64,000 nt of DNA from Ianthella basta. Taxonomy: Eukaryota; Porifera; Demospongiae; Verongiida; Ianthellidae. Below the pieces are notes generated by a model. It did not search any database and was not told the DNA's origin. It saw nothing but the letters and a program-made list of their open reading frames with translations. The DNA is taken from assembly GCA_964019415.1 (NCBI GenBank), contig OZ025886.1, forward strand, positions 6,664,752 through 6,728,751. Direction: 5' to 3'. Of this stretch, positions 36,701 to 47,954 are shown in pieces (positions within the stretch are counted from its first letter, which is position 1; each line of letters begins with the position of its first letter). The position numbers and the translations under genes were made by a program.

Positions 36701-37655
36701 TCAAGCCTGTCAACCATCACCCCCTGCTGCGCCCCTACATCCTTGGAGATGGCCAACTCGCCCCTGGGCTAGACTACATCTGGACTATGCAGGTCCAATT
36801 GACGGGAAGATGTTTCTGGTGATCATTGACGCCCACTCCAAGTGGATAGAGGTGTTCGGTGTGCAGTCAGCTTCTTCAAGCAACACAGTCGAGAAGCTGC
36901 GCACAGTCTTCTCCCAATTTGGGATCCCAGAAACCATTGTGACAGACAATGGTTCGTGTTTTGTCAGTGAAGAGTTCCAGTCCTTCTTGCGTGCTAATGG
37001 GATCAGCCTAATTACATCAGCACCCTACCATCCAGCTTCCAATGGTCTTGCCGAACGTGCTGTACAGATCCTGAAGAACGGACTGAAGAAGGTACGTAAT
37101 GGGTCCTTGAACTCAAGACTGGCAAAGATCCTGTTCAGTTACCGGTTGACACCACAAGGCACAACTGGTGAAGCTCCAGCAGAGCTGTTGCTGGGCAGAA
37201 GACCTCGTTCTAGGCTAGATCTTGCTAGACCCAATCTATTGGAGAGGGTAGAGAGCAAACAACAACAGCAGAAAGCCAGTCATGACTCGCACGCCAGGAT
37301 CCGCACGTTCCAGGTCGGTGACACCGTGTACGCCAGGAATTTCCGTCCTGGGGAGAAATGGCTGCATGGGTCAATTGTTACAGTTACTGGGCCTGTGTCA
37401 TTTGTCATTGAACTAACAAATGGAGCCAGAGTTAGACGCCATCAAGACCAACTACGCCACCGATCAGTGCATCAAGAGCTCTCAGCGGATCTGAGCACCA
37501 CAGTTGATACCTCTTATTCAACAGAGACGTTTGTCCATCATCCTGTGGCTGCCCAGACTACACCAGCGGTAGCAAGCGCACCAAGTGAGACATCTCCTCG
37601 GCGCTACCCTCGACGGTCTCACCGTGCTCCAGACCGTTACGAACCAACTGTTTGA
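33771..37655 (+). CDS. Gag-Pol polyprotein of Gypsy element 2
   Basis: One frame of 1294 codons encodes the full set. Residues 1-200 are gag with a capsid-like region (FVANGIDAAEKKRSVLLAVIG, then a Leu/Arg-rich helical part). Two zinc knuckles lie at 203-216 (CFRCGKPGHQAAKC) and 223-236 (CHHCGKTGHLQAVC). The protease has DTG at 295-297. Reverse transcriptase has YLDD at 573-576 after the LPFGISSAP block. RNase H has its first Asp at 722 in CDASAYGVGAVLS. Integrase has an HHCC domain (HPGMSRMK...CQECQAC) and catalytic D1005, D1059, E1095 (D-D-35-E). A basic Ser/Arg/Pro tail ends the protein. The ATG is the first in frame, 50 bp past the LTR. Gag and pol share one frame, so no frameshift is needed. 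Domain assignment is firm; activity is inferred from intact motifs. Confidence 0.96.
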   Translation: MAATLGKVEEFDAGREEWSQYVERLGHFFVANGIDAAEKKRSVLLAVIGPPAYKRLRDLVSPEKPGDKTYEQLVKVMTEHFSPVPSEIVQRYKFHSRFRQPGESVATFVAELRSLAEFCNFQQTLDDMLRDRVVCGINEAAIQRRLLAEPRLTLQKAMELALGMESAAQNSKELQQSAPKRELEGSLPKVHQVATDKKPERACFRCGKPGHQAAKCKFKGAKCHHCGKTGHLQAVCRSKSKGTSGKESRPRSVRLVQEEEEVDSFPLYVLRAAGVAPPIRVSLTADSCPLTMEVDTGAAVSIVSQATFEELWPNRSVAPSTVRLQSYSGESIAVVGSIDVTVQYQQQSAELPLLIVQGDGPTLLGRNWLTHIKLDWQRIHHLAQEPLQSVLQSHEAVFENGLGTLKDHEVSITVDSQATPRFCKSRPVPYALRPKVEAELDRLVSEGTLEPVQYSDWASPIVTVVKSDKTSVRICGDFKQTVNPVARLDRYPIPKVDDLFATLANGVVFSKLDLSHAYQQLPLTEDSKKFVVINTHKGLFRFTRLPFGISSAPAIFQRVMESILQGIPKVVVYLDDILVAGDSVEEHLRLLDKVLDRLQKAGLRARKNKCQFMVSEVSYLGHRIDKDGLHPLDDKVKAIVEAPAPRNVRELKSYLGILTYYGKFLPDLSAVLAPLYRLLRKQVSWRWSSAEREAFEVSKDLLSSSPLLVHFDPQLPLTLACDASAYGVGAVLSHRWPDGSERPIAYASRSLSDAERNYSQLEKEGLAIVYGVKHFHTYLFGHSFELVTDHQPLLALLNEKRPTSPQASARVRRWSLLLSAYEYTLVFRKTEAHGNADALSRLPLPVAPAETQSPPELVLLMEQLEESPVTAEQISSWTRRDPSLSVVLHALKQGWPSQCGPELAPYTKRKLELSVHGGCVLWGSRVVVPPQGRKAILQQLHEGHPGMSRMKGLARMYVWWPGLDKEIEDMVRSCQECQACQPSPPAAPLHPWRWPTRPWARLHLDYAGPIDGKMFLVIIDAHSKWIEVFGVQSASSSNTVEKLRTVFSQFGIPETIVTDNGSCFVSEEFQSFLRANGISLITSAPYHPASNGLAERAVQILKNGLKKVRNGSLNSRLAKILFSYRLTPQGTTGEAPAELLLGRRPRSRLDLARPNLLERVESKQQQQKASHDSHARIRTFQVGDTVYARNFRPGEKWLHGSIVTVTGPVSFVIELTNGARVRRHQDQLRHRSVHQELSADLSTTVDTSYSTETFVHHPVAAQTTPAVASAPSETSPRRYPRRSHRAPDRYEPTV

Positions 37656-37710
37656 CACTTGGGTCTCTGTTATAGTTAGTTATGATTGCACTTGTATTTT
37701 CCTTTTCTTT

Positions 37711-37722
37711 AGGGGGAGGAAG
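37711..37722 (+). other. Polypurine tract of Gypsy element 2
   Basis: AGGGGGAGGAAG lies directly before the 3' LTR and is all purine, the expected plus-strand primer site. A T-rich stretch (TTTTCCTTTTCTTT) precedes it, as often seen next to such tracts. Confidence 0.85.
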
Positions 37723-37920
37723 TGTAGTGTTGTTAGCATGAATATGCATGTAGTGTGCATGAGTTACATAAATATGTATGACTTAAGTGACAATGTATAT
37801 CTTTACGCATGCGTAGTTTTGTAAGAGAACACGTGTATGCATGGTGCATTTGCTGTTGTGTCATTGAAGTTGAATCTGACTGATCGTTCAGTGTCGCTTC
37901 CCCGATCGGAGGATACCACA
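37723..37920 (+). repeat. 3' LTR of Gypsy element 2
   Basis: 198 bp, apparently the same as the 5' LTR at every base. It is followed at once by the duplicated target ATTTG and satellite C. Confidence 0.96.
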
Positions 37921-40900
37921 ATTTGGCAAGATATGAAAAAGTAAGATTAGGCAAGATTTGGCAAGATATTATAAGGTAAGATTTGGCAAGATTTGGCAAT
38001 ATATGACAAGATAAGATTTGGCAAGATTTGGCAAGATATGACAAGGTAAGATTAGGCAAGATTTGGCAAGATATGACAAGGTAATATTTGGTAAGATTTG
38101 GCAAGATATGACAAGGTAAAATTAAGCAAGATTAGGCAAGCTATGACAAGGTAAGTTTAGGCAAAATTTGGTAAGATATTAAGGTAAGATTTGGCAAGAT
38201 TTGGCAAGATATGACAAGGTAAGATTTGGCAAGATTAAGCAAGATTTGGCGAGATATGACAAAGTAAGATTTGGCAAGATTTGGCAAGATATGACAAGGT
38301 AAGATTAAGCAAGATTTGGCAAGATATAACAAGGTAAGATTTGACAAGATTAGGCAAGATATGACAAGGTAAGATTAGGCAAGATTTGGTAAGATATGCA
38401 AAGGTAAGATTTGGTAAGATTTGGTAGATATGACAAGGTAATATTTGGCAAGATTTGGCAAGATATGACAAAATAAGATTTGGAAAGATTTGGCAAATAT
38501 GACAAGGTAAGATTAAGTAAGATTTGGTAAGATATGACAAGGTAAGATTTGGCAAGATCTGGCTTGATATGAGAAGGTAAGATTAAGCAAGATTTGGCAA
38601 GATATGAAAAAGTAAGATTAGGCAAGATTTGGCAAGAAATTACATGGTAAGATTTGGCAAGATATGACAAGGTGAGATTAGGCAAGATTTGGCAAGATAT
38701 GACAAGGTAAGATTAGGCAAGATTTGGCAAGATATGACAAGGTAATATTTGGTAAGATTTGGCAAGATATGACAAGGTAAGATTAAGAAAGTTTAGGCAA
38801 GATATGACAAGGTAAGTTTAGGAAAAACTTGGTAAGATATGAAGGTAAGATTTGGCAAGAGTAGAGAAGATATGACAAGGTAAGATTTAGCAAGATTTGG
38901 CAAGATTTGGCGAGATATGACAAAGTAAGATTTGGCAAGATTTGGCAAGATATGACAAGGTAAGATTAAGCAAGATTTGGCAAGATATGAAAAAGTAAGA
39001 TTAGGCAAGATTTGGCAAAGTATGACATGGTAAGATTTGGCAAGATTTGGCAAGATATGACAAGGAAGATTAGGCAAGATTTGGCAAGATATGACAAGGT
39101 AAGATTAGGCAAGATTTGGCAAGATATGACAATGAAAGATTTGGCAAGATTTGGCGAGATATGACAAGGTAAGATTTGGCAAAATTTGGCAAGATATGAC
39201 AAGGTAAGATTAGTCAAGATTTGGCAAGATATGACAACTTAAAGGTAAGGCTTGGCAAGATTTGGCAAGATATGACAAGGTAAGATCAGGCAAGATTTGG
39301 CAAGGTATGACAAGGTAAGATTTGACAAGATTAGGCAAGATATGACAAGGTAAGATACGGCAAGATTTGGCAAGATATGACAAGGCAAGATTAGGCAAGA
39401 GTTGGCAAGATATTACATGGTAAGATTTGGCAAGATTTGGCAAGATATGACAAGATAAGATTTGGCAAGATTTGGCAAGATATGACAAGGTAAGATTAGG
39501 CAAGATTTGGCAAGATATGACATGGTAAGATTATGCAAGATTTGGCAAGATATGAAAAAGTAAGATTAGGCAAGATTTGGCAAGATATTATAAGGTAAGA
39601 TTTGGCAAGATTTTGCAAGATATGACAAGATAAGATTTGGCAAGAGTAGGCAAGATATGACAAGGTAAGATTAGGCAAGATTTGGCAAGATATGACAAGG
39701 TAATATTTGGTAAGATTTGGCAAGATATGACAAGGTAAGATTAAGCAAGATTAGGCAAGCTATGACAAGGTAAGTTTAGGCAAAATTTGGTAAGATATTA
39801 AGGTAAGATTTGGCAAGATTTGGCAAGATATGACAAGGTAAGATTTGGCAAGATTAAGCAAGATTTGGTAAGATATGACAAGGTAAGATTAGGCAAGATT
39901 TGGCAAGATATGACAAGGTAAGATTTGACAAGATTAGGCAAGATATGACAAGGTAAGATTTGGCAAGATTTGGCAAGATATGACAAGGTAAGATACGGCA
40001 AGATTTGGCAAGATATGACAAGGTAAGATTAGGCAAGATTTGGTAAGATATTCCAAGGTAAGATTTGGCAAGATTTGGCAAGATATGACAAGGTAATATT
40101 TGGCAAGATTTGGCAAGATATGACAAGATAAGATTTGGCAAGAATTGGCAAGATATGAGAAGGTAAGATTAAGCAAGATTTGGTAAGATATGACAAGGTA
40201 AGATTACGCAAGATTTGGCAAGATATGACATGGTAAGATTATGCAAGATTTGGCAAGATATGATAAAGTAAGATTAGGCAAGAGTTGGCAAGATATTACA
40301 TGGTAAGATTTGGCAAGATTTGGCAAGATATGACAAGATAAGATTTGGCAAGATTTGGCAAGATATGACAAGGTAAGATTAGGCAAGATTTGGCAAGATA
40401 TGACATGGTAAGATTATGCAAGATTTGGCAAGATATGAAAAAGTAAGATTAGGCAAGATTTGGCAAGATATTATAAGGTAAGATTTGGCAAGATTTTGCA
40501 AGATATGACAAGATAAGATTTGGCAAGAGTAGGCAAGATATGACAAGGTAAGATTAGGCAAGATTTGGCAAGATATGACAAGGTAATATTTGGTAAGATT
40601 TGGCAAGATATGACAAGGTAAGATTAAGCAAGATTAGGCAAGCTATGACAAGGTAAGTTTAGGCAAAATTTGGTAAGATATTAAGGTAAGATTTGGCAAG
40701 ATTTGGCAAGATATGACAAGGTAAGATTTGGCAAGATTAAGCAAGATTTGGCGAGATATGACAAAATAAGATTTGGCAAGATTTGGCAAGATATGACAAG
40801 GTAAGATTAAGCAAGATTTGGCAAGATATGACAAGGTAAGATTTGACAAGATTTGGCAAGATATGACAAGGTAAGATTAGGCAAGATTTGGTAAGATATG

Positions 40901-43360
40901 CAAAGGTAAGATTTGGCAAGATTTGGCAAGATATGACAAGGTAATATTTGGCAAGATTTGGCAAGATATGACAAAATAAGATTTGGAAAGATTTGGCAAA
41001 TATGACAAGGTAAGATTAAGTAAGATTTGGTAAGATATGACAAGGTAAGATTTGGCAAGATTTGGCAAGATATGCTAAGGTAAGATTTGGCAAGATTTGG
41101 CTTGATATGAGAAGGTAAGATTAAGCAAGATTAGGCAAGATATGAAAAAGTAAGATTAGGCACGATTTGGCAAGAAATTACATGGTAAGATTTGGCAAGA
41201 TATGACAAAGTGAGATTAGGCAAGATTTGGCAAGATATGACAAGGTAAGATTAGGCAAGATTTGGCAAGATATGACAAGGTAATATTTGGTAAGATTTGA
41301 CAAGATATGACAAGGTAAGATTAAGAAAGTTTAGGCAAGATATGACAAGGTAAGTTTAGGAAAAACTTGGTAAGATATGAAGGTAAGATTTGGCAAGAGT
41401 AGAGAAGATATGACAAGGTAAGATTTGGCAAGATTTGGCAAGATTTGGCGAGATATGACAAAGTAAGATTTGGCAAGATTTGGCAAGATATGACAAGGTA
41501 AGTTTAGGCAAGATGTGGCAAGATATGACAAGGTAAAAATAAGCAAGATTTAATAAGATATGACAAGGTAATATTTGGTAAGATTTGGCAAGATATGACA
41601 AGGTAAGATTAAGCAAGATTAGGCAAGATATGACAAGGTAAGTTTAGGCAAGATTTGGTAAGATGTGAAGGTAAGATTTGGCAAGAGTAGGCAAGATATG
41701 ACAAGGTAAGATTAAGCAAGATTTGGCAAGATTTGCCGAGATATGACAAAGTAAGATTTGGCAAGATTTGGCAAGATATGACAAGGTAAGGTTAAGCAAG
41801 ATTTGGCAAGATATGAAAAAGTAAGATTAGGCAAGATTTGGCAAGATATGATAAGTTAAAGGTAAGACTTGGCAAGATTTGGCAAGTTATGACAAGGTAA
41901 GATCAGGCATGACTTGGCAATATATGAAGGTAAGATTTGGCAAGATTAGGCAAGATATGACAAGGTAAGATTTGGCAAGATTTGGCAAGATTTGGTAAGA
42001 TATGACAAGGTAAGATTAGGCAAGATTTGGCAAGATATGACAAGGTAAGATTTGACAAGATTAGGCAAGATATGACAAGGTAAGATTTGGCAAGATTTGG
42101 CAAGATATGACAAGGTAAGATACGGCAAGATTTGGCAAGATATGACAAGGTAAGATTAGGCAAGATTTGGTAAGATATTCCAAGGTAAGATTTGGCAAGA
42201 TTTGGCAAGATATGACAAGGTAATATTTGGCAAGATTTGGCAAGATATGACAAGATAAGATTTGGCAAGAATTGGCAAGATATGAGAAGGTAAGATTAAG
42301 CAAGATTTGGTAAGATATGACAAGGTAAGATTACGCAAGATTTGGCAAGATATGACATGGTAAGATTATGCAAGATTTGGCAAGATATGATAAAGTAAGA
42401 TTAGGCAAGAGTTGGCAAGATATTACATGGTAAGATTTGGCAAGATTTGGCAAGATATGACAAGATAAGATTTGGCAAGATTTGGCAAGATATGACAAGG
42501 TAAGATTAGGCAAGATTTGGCAAGATATGACATGGTAAGATTATGCAAGATTTGGCAAGATATGAAAAAGTAAGATTAGGCAAGATTTGGCAAGATATTA
42601 TAAGGTAAGATTTGGCAAGATTTTGCAAGATATGACAAGATAAGATTTGGCAAGAGTAGGCAAGATATGACAAGGTAAGATTAGGCAAGATTTGGCAAGA
42701 TATGACAAGGTAATATTTGGTAAGATTTGGCAAGATATGACAAGGTAAGATTAAGCAAGATTAGGCAAGCTATGACAAGGTAAGTTTAGGCAAAATTTGG
42801 TAAGATATTAAGGTAAGATTTGGCAAGATTTGGCAAGATATGACAAGGTAAGATTTGGCAAGATTAAGCAAGATTTGGTAAGATATGACAAGGTAAGATT
42901 AGGCAAGATTTGGCAAGATATGACAAGGTAAGATTTGACAAGATTAGGCAAGATATGACAAGGTAAGATTTGGCAAGATTTGGCAAGATATGACAAGGTA
43001 AGATACGGCAAGATTTGGCAAGATATGACAAGGTAAGATTAGGCAAGAGTTGGCAAGATATTACATGGTAAGATTTGGCAAGATTTGGCAAGATATGACA
43101 AGATAAGATTTGGCAAGATTTGGCAAGATATGACAAGGTAAGATTAGGCAAGATTTGGCAAGATATGACATGGTAAGATTATGCAAGATTTGGCAAGATA
43201 TGAAAAAGTAAGATTAGGCAAGATTTGGCAAGATATTATAAGGTAAGATTTGGCAAGATTTTGCAAGATATGACAAGATAAGATTTGGCAAGAGTAGGCA
43301 AGATATGACAAGGTAAGATTAGGCAAGATTTGGCAAGATATGACAAGGTAATATTTGGTA
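37921..43360 (-). repeat. Satellite C, block 3 (35-bp tandem repeat)
   Basis: The 35-bp array continues in the same orientation as before the element. It contains blocks also found in block 2, including the ATATTCCAAGG module seen at about 28773 and 31043 and here at about 40050 and 42177. That shows sequence exchange or copying across at least 11 kb of array. No unique sequence or gene is seen. Confidence 0.94.
39389..42877. repeat. Interleaved duplications, offsets 883 and 2127 bp
   Basis: The stretch 39389-39865 is repeated at 40272-40748 (offset 883). The longer stretch 39860-40750 is repeated at about 41987-42877 (offset 2127). Markers are the ATTACATGG unit, a GATTATGCAAG unit, an ATTATAAGG unit and a GGCAAGCTATG unit. 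The sequence between copies contains a second module, with AAAAATAAGCAAG at about 41536, that recurs near 48610. Confidence 0.78.
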
Positions 43361-45574
43361 ATGTGGTAGAGGCTCATGCTACGTTGTCTAGCAGGTTTAT
43401 GAGGCGTTGATGAGCATTCACGTAGCTAAAAAGGAAAGTTCAAGTAAAACGTTTCGACCACGAGGGTCTTCATCAGTTACAAAACTGATGAAGACCCTCG
43501 TGGTCGAAACGTTTTACTTGAACTTTCCTTTTTAGCTACGTGAATGCTCATCAACGCCTCATAAACCAATATTTGGTAAGATTTGGCAAGATATGACAAG
43601 GTAAGATTAAGCAAGATTAGGCAAGCTATGACAAGGTAAGTTTAGGCAAAATTTGGTAAGATATTAAGGTAAGATTTGGCAAGATTTGGCAAGATATGAC
43701 AAGGTAAGATTTGGCAAGATTAAGCAAGATTTATCAAGGCAAGATTTGGCAAGATATGACATGGTAAGATTATGCAAGATTTGGCAAGATATGAAAAAGT
43801 AAGATTAGGCAAGATTTGGCAAGATATTATAAGGTAAGATTTGGCAAGATTTTGCAAGATATGACAAGATAAGATTTGGCAAGAGTAGGCAAGATATGAC
43901 AAGGTAAGATTAGGCAAGATTTGGCAAGATATGACAAGGTAATATTTGGTAAGATTTGGCAAGATATGACAAGGTAAGATTAAGCAAGATTAGGCAAGCT
44001 ATGACAAGGTAAGTTTAGGCAAAATTTGGTAAGATATTAAGGTAAGATTTGGCAAGATTTGGCAAGATATGACAAGGTAAGATTTGGCAAGATTAAGCAA
44101 GATTTGGTAAGATATGACAAGGTAAGATTAGGCAAGATTTGGCAAGATATGACAAGGTAAGATTTGACAAGATTAGGCAAGATATGACAAGGTAAGATTT
44201 GGCAAGATTTGGCAAGATATGACAAGGTAAGATACGGCAAGATTTGGCAAGATATGACAAAGTAAGATTAGGCAAGAGTTGGCAAGATATTACATGGTAA
44301 GATTTGGCAAGATTTGGCAAGATATGACAAGATAAGATTTGGCAAGATTTGGCAAGATATGACAAGGTAAGATTAGGCAAGATTTGGCAAGATATGACAT
44401 GGTAAGATTATGCAAGATTTGGCAAGATATGAAAAAGTAAGATTAGGCAAGATTTGGCAAGATATTATAAGGTAAGATTTGGCAAGATTTTGCAAGATAT
44501 GACAAGATAAGATTTGGCAAGAGTAGGCAAGATATGACAAGGTAAGATTAGGCAAGATTTGGCAAGATATGACAAGGTAATATTTGGTAAGATTTGGCAA
44601 GATATGACAAGGTAAGATTAAGCAAGATTAGGCAAGCTATGACAAGGTAAGTTTAGGCAAAATTTGGTAAGATATTAAGGTAAGATTTGGCAAGATTTGG
44701 CAAGATATGACAAGGTAAGATTTGGCAAGATTAAGCAAGATTTATCAAGGCAAGATTTGGCAAGATATGACATGGTAAGATTATGCAAGATTTGGCAAGA
44801 TATGAAAAAGTAAGATTAGGCAAGATTTGGCAAGATATTATAAGGTAAGATTTGGCAAGATTTTGCAAGATATGACAAGATAAGATTTGGCAAGAGTAGG
44901 CAAGATATGACAAGGTAAGATTAGGCAAGATTTGGCAAGATATGACAAGGTAATATTTGGTAAGATTTGGCAAGATATGACAAGGTAAGATTAAGCAAGA
45001 TTAGGCAAGCTATGACAAGGTAAGTTTAGGCAAAATTTGGTAAGATATTAAGGTAAGATTTGGCAAGATTTGGCAAGATATGACAAGGTAAGATTTGGCA
45101 AGATTAAGCAAGATTTGGTAAGATATGACAAGGTAAGATTAGGCAAGATTTGGCAAGATATGACAAGGTAAGATTTGACAAGATTAGGCAAGATATGACA
45201 AGGTAAGATTTGGCAAGATTTGGCAAGATATGACAAGGTAAGATACGGCAAGATTTGGCAAGATATGACAAGGTAAGATTAGGCAAGAGTTGGCAAGATA
45301 TTACATGGTAAGATTTGGCAAGATTTGGCAAGATATGACAAGATAAGATTTGGCAAGATTTGGCAAGATATGACAAGGTAAGATTAGGCAAGATTTGGCA
45401 AGATATGACATGGTAAGATTATGCAAGATTTGGCAAGATATGAAAAAGTAAGATTAGGCAAGATTTGGCAAGATATTATAAGGTAAGATTTGGCAAGATT
45501 TTGCAAGATATGACAAGATAAGATTTGGCAAGAGTAGGCAAGATATGACAAGGTAAGATTAGGCAAGATTTGGT
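42509..45574. repeat. 1011-bp higher-order repeat, three copies, one carrying an insertion
   Basis: Copy 1 is 42509-43737 (1229 bp), copy 2 is 43738-44748 (1011 bp) and copy 3 is 44749 to about 45574 (partial). The unusual junction TTTATCAAGGCAAG ends copies 1 and 2, at about 43731 and 44742. Copy 1 is longer by 218 bp, which equals the 207-bp foldback insertion plus its 11-bp target duplication. A rare difference (ACAAAGTAAG versus ACAAGGTAAG at about 44258) separates copies. Confidence 0.88.
43361..43567. mobile_element. Foldback insertion 2 with hammerhead-like core
   Basis: A 207-bp non-satellite insertion has 33 bp of unique sequence (43361-43393) followed by a perfect hairpin: arms 43394-43478 and 43483-43567 (85 bp each) around the 4-base loop ACAA. 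The 11-bp satellite sequence AATATTTGGTA flanks it (43350-43360 and 43568-43578) and is present once at 44579-44589 in the neighbouring repeat copy. Both strands of the hairpin read CTGATGA, A, GACC, CTCGT, GGTC, GAAAC, close to a hammerhead core; on the plus strand this is 43485-43510. An inverted pair of terminal repeats beside a 33-34-bp unique extension is a layout known from Penelope-like elements; assignment is inference. There is no coding capacity. Confidence 0.75.
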
Positions 45575-47954
45575 AAGAGATGCCAAGGTAAGATTTGGCA
45601 AGATTTGGCAAGATATGACAAGGTAATATTTGGCAAGATTTGGCAAGATATGACAAGATAAGATTTGGCAAGATTTGGCAAGATATGACAAGGTAAGATT
45701 AAGAAAGATTTTGTAAGTTATGACAAGGTAAGATTTAGCAAGATTTGGCAAGATATGACATAGTAAGATTATGCAAGATTTGGCAAGATATGAAAAAGTA
45801 AGATTAGGCAAGATTTGGCAAGATATTACATGGTAAGATTTGGCAAGATTTGGCAAGATATGACAAGATAAGATCAGGCAAGATTTGGCAAGATATGACA
45901 AGGTAAGATTAGGCAAGATTTGGCAAGATATGACAAGGTAATATTTGGTAAGATTTGGCAAGATATGACAATGTAAGATTAAGCAAGATTAGGCAAGCTA
46001 TGACAAGGTAAGTTTAGGCAAAATTTGGTAAGATATGAAGGTAAGATTTGGCAAGAGTAGGCAAGATATGACAAGGTAAGATTTGGCAAGATTTGGCAAG
46101 ATTTGGCGAGATATGACAAAGTAAGATTTGGCAAGATTTGGCAAGATATGACAAGGTAAGATTAAGCAACATTTGGCAACATATGAAAAAGTAAGATTTG
46201 GCAAGATTTGGCAAGATATGATAAGTTAAAGGTAAGACTTGGCAAGATTTGGTAAGATATGAGAAGGTAAGAGCAGGCAAGATTTGGCAAGATATGACAA
46301 GGTAAGATTTGGCAAGATATTACATGGTAAGATTAGGCAAGATTTGGCAAGATATGACAAGGTAATATTTGGTAAGATTTGGCAAGATATGACAAGGTAA
46401 GATTAAGCAAGATTAGGCAAGCTATGACAAGGTAAGTTTAGGCAAAATTTAGTAAGATATGAAGGTAAGATTTGGCAAGAGTAGGCAAGATATGACAAGG
46501 TAAGATTTGGCAAGATTTGGCAAGATTTGGCGAGATATGACAAAGTAAGATTTGGCAAGATTTGGTAAGATATGACAAGGTAAGATTAAGCAACATTTGG
46601 CAAGATATGAAAAAGTAAGATTTGGCAAGATTTGGCAAGATATGATAAGTTAAAGGTAAGACTTGGCAAGATTTGGCAAGATATGACAAGGTAAGATCAG
46701 GCAAGATTTGGCAAGATATGACAAGGTAAGATTTGGCAAGATTAGGTAAGATATGACAAGGTAATATTTGGCAAGATTTGGCAAGATATGACAAGATAAG
46801 ATTTGGCAAGATTTGGCAAGATATGAAGGTAAGATTATAAGCAAGATTTGGTAAGATATGACAAGGTAAGAATTGGAAAGATTTGGTAAGATATGACAAG
46901 GTAAGATTTACCAAGATTTGGCTAAATATGACAAGGTAAGATTAAGCAAGATTTGGTAAGATATGAAAAAGTAAGATTAGGCAAGATTTGGCAAAATATG
47001 ACATGGTAAGATTTGGCAAGATTTGGCAAGATATGACAAGGTAAGATTTGGCAAGATTTGGCAAGAAACGACAAGGTAAGATTAGGCAAGATTTGGCAAG
47101 ATTTCACAATGTAAGATTTGGCAAGATTTGGCGAGATATGACAAGGTAAGATTTGGCAAGATTTGGCAAGATATGACAAGGTAAGATTAGGCAAGATTTG
47201 GCAAGATATGACAAGGTAAGATTAGTCAAGATTTGGCAAGATATGAAAAAGTAAGAATAGGCAAGATTTGGCCAGATATGACAACTTTAAGGTAAGGCTT
47301 GGCAAGATTTGGCAAGATATGACAAGGTAAGATCAGGCAAGATCTGGCAAGATATAAAAAGGTAAGATTTGGCAAGAATTTGCAAGACATGACAAGTTAA
47401 GATTTGGCAAGATTTGGCAAGATATGACAAGGTAAGATTCGGCAAGATTTGGCAAGATATGACAAATTGATAGCAAGATTTGGCAAGATTAGGCAAGATA
47501 TGACAAGGTAACATTAGGCAAGATTTGGTAAGATATGCCAAGGTAAGAGTTGGCAAGATTTGGCATGATATGACAAGGTAATAGTTGGCAAGATTCGGCA
47601 AGATATGACAAGATTAGATTTGGCAAGATTGAGCAAGATATGACAAGGTAAGATTAAGCAAGATTTGGTAAGATATGACAAGGTAAGATTAGGCAAGATT
47701 TGGCAAGATATGACATGGTAAGATTTGGCAAGATTTGGCAAGATATGACAAGGTAAGATTAAGCAAGATTTGGCAAGATATGAAAAAGTATGATTAGGCA
47801 AGATTTGGTAAGATATTACATGGTAAGATTTGGCAAGATTAGGCAAGATATGACAAGGTAAGATTTGGCAAGATTTGGCAAGATATGACAAGGTAAGATT
47901 AGGGAAGATTTGGCAAGATATGACAAGGTAAGATTAGGCAAGATTTGGCAAGAT

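Larger units (their letters stand above)
33523..37920 (+). mobile_element. Ty3/Gypsy LTR retrotransposon 2, Mag-like (whole-looking)
   Basis: A 4398-bp compact element is inserted in satellite C. The 198-bp LTRs begin TG and end CA and I saw no difference between them, so the insertion is very recent. The 5-bp target ATTTG is duplicated (33518-33522 and 37921-37925). One long frame encodes gag, protease, reverse transcriptase, RNase H and integrase in Ty3/Gypsy order. The small size, two CCHC knuckles and fused gag-pol frame fit the Mag lineage, often labelled K02A2.6-like in invertebrate genomes; that lineage call is inferred. Related satellite copies at about 39530 and 40410 show the uninterrupted target. 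It looks whole. Confidence 0.96.
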
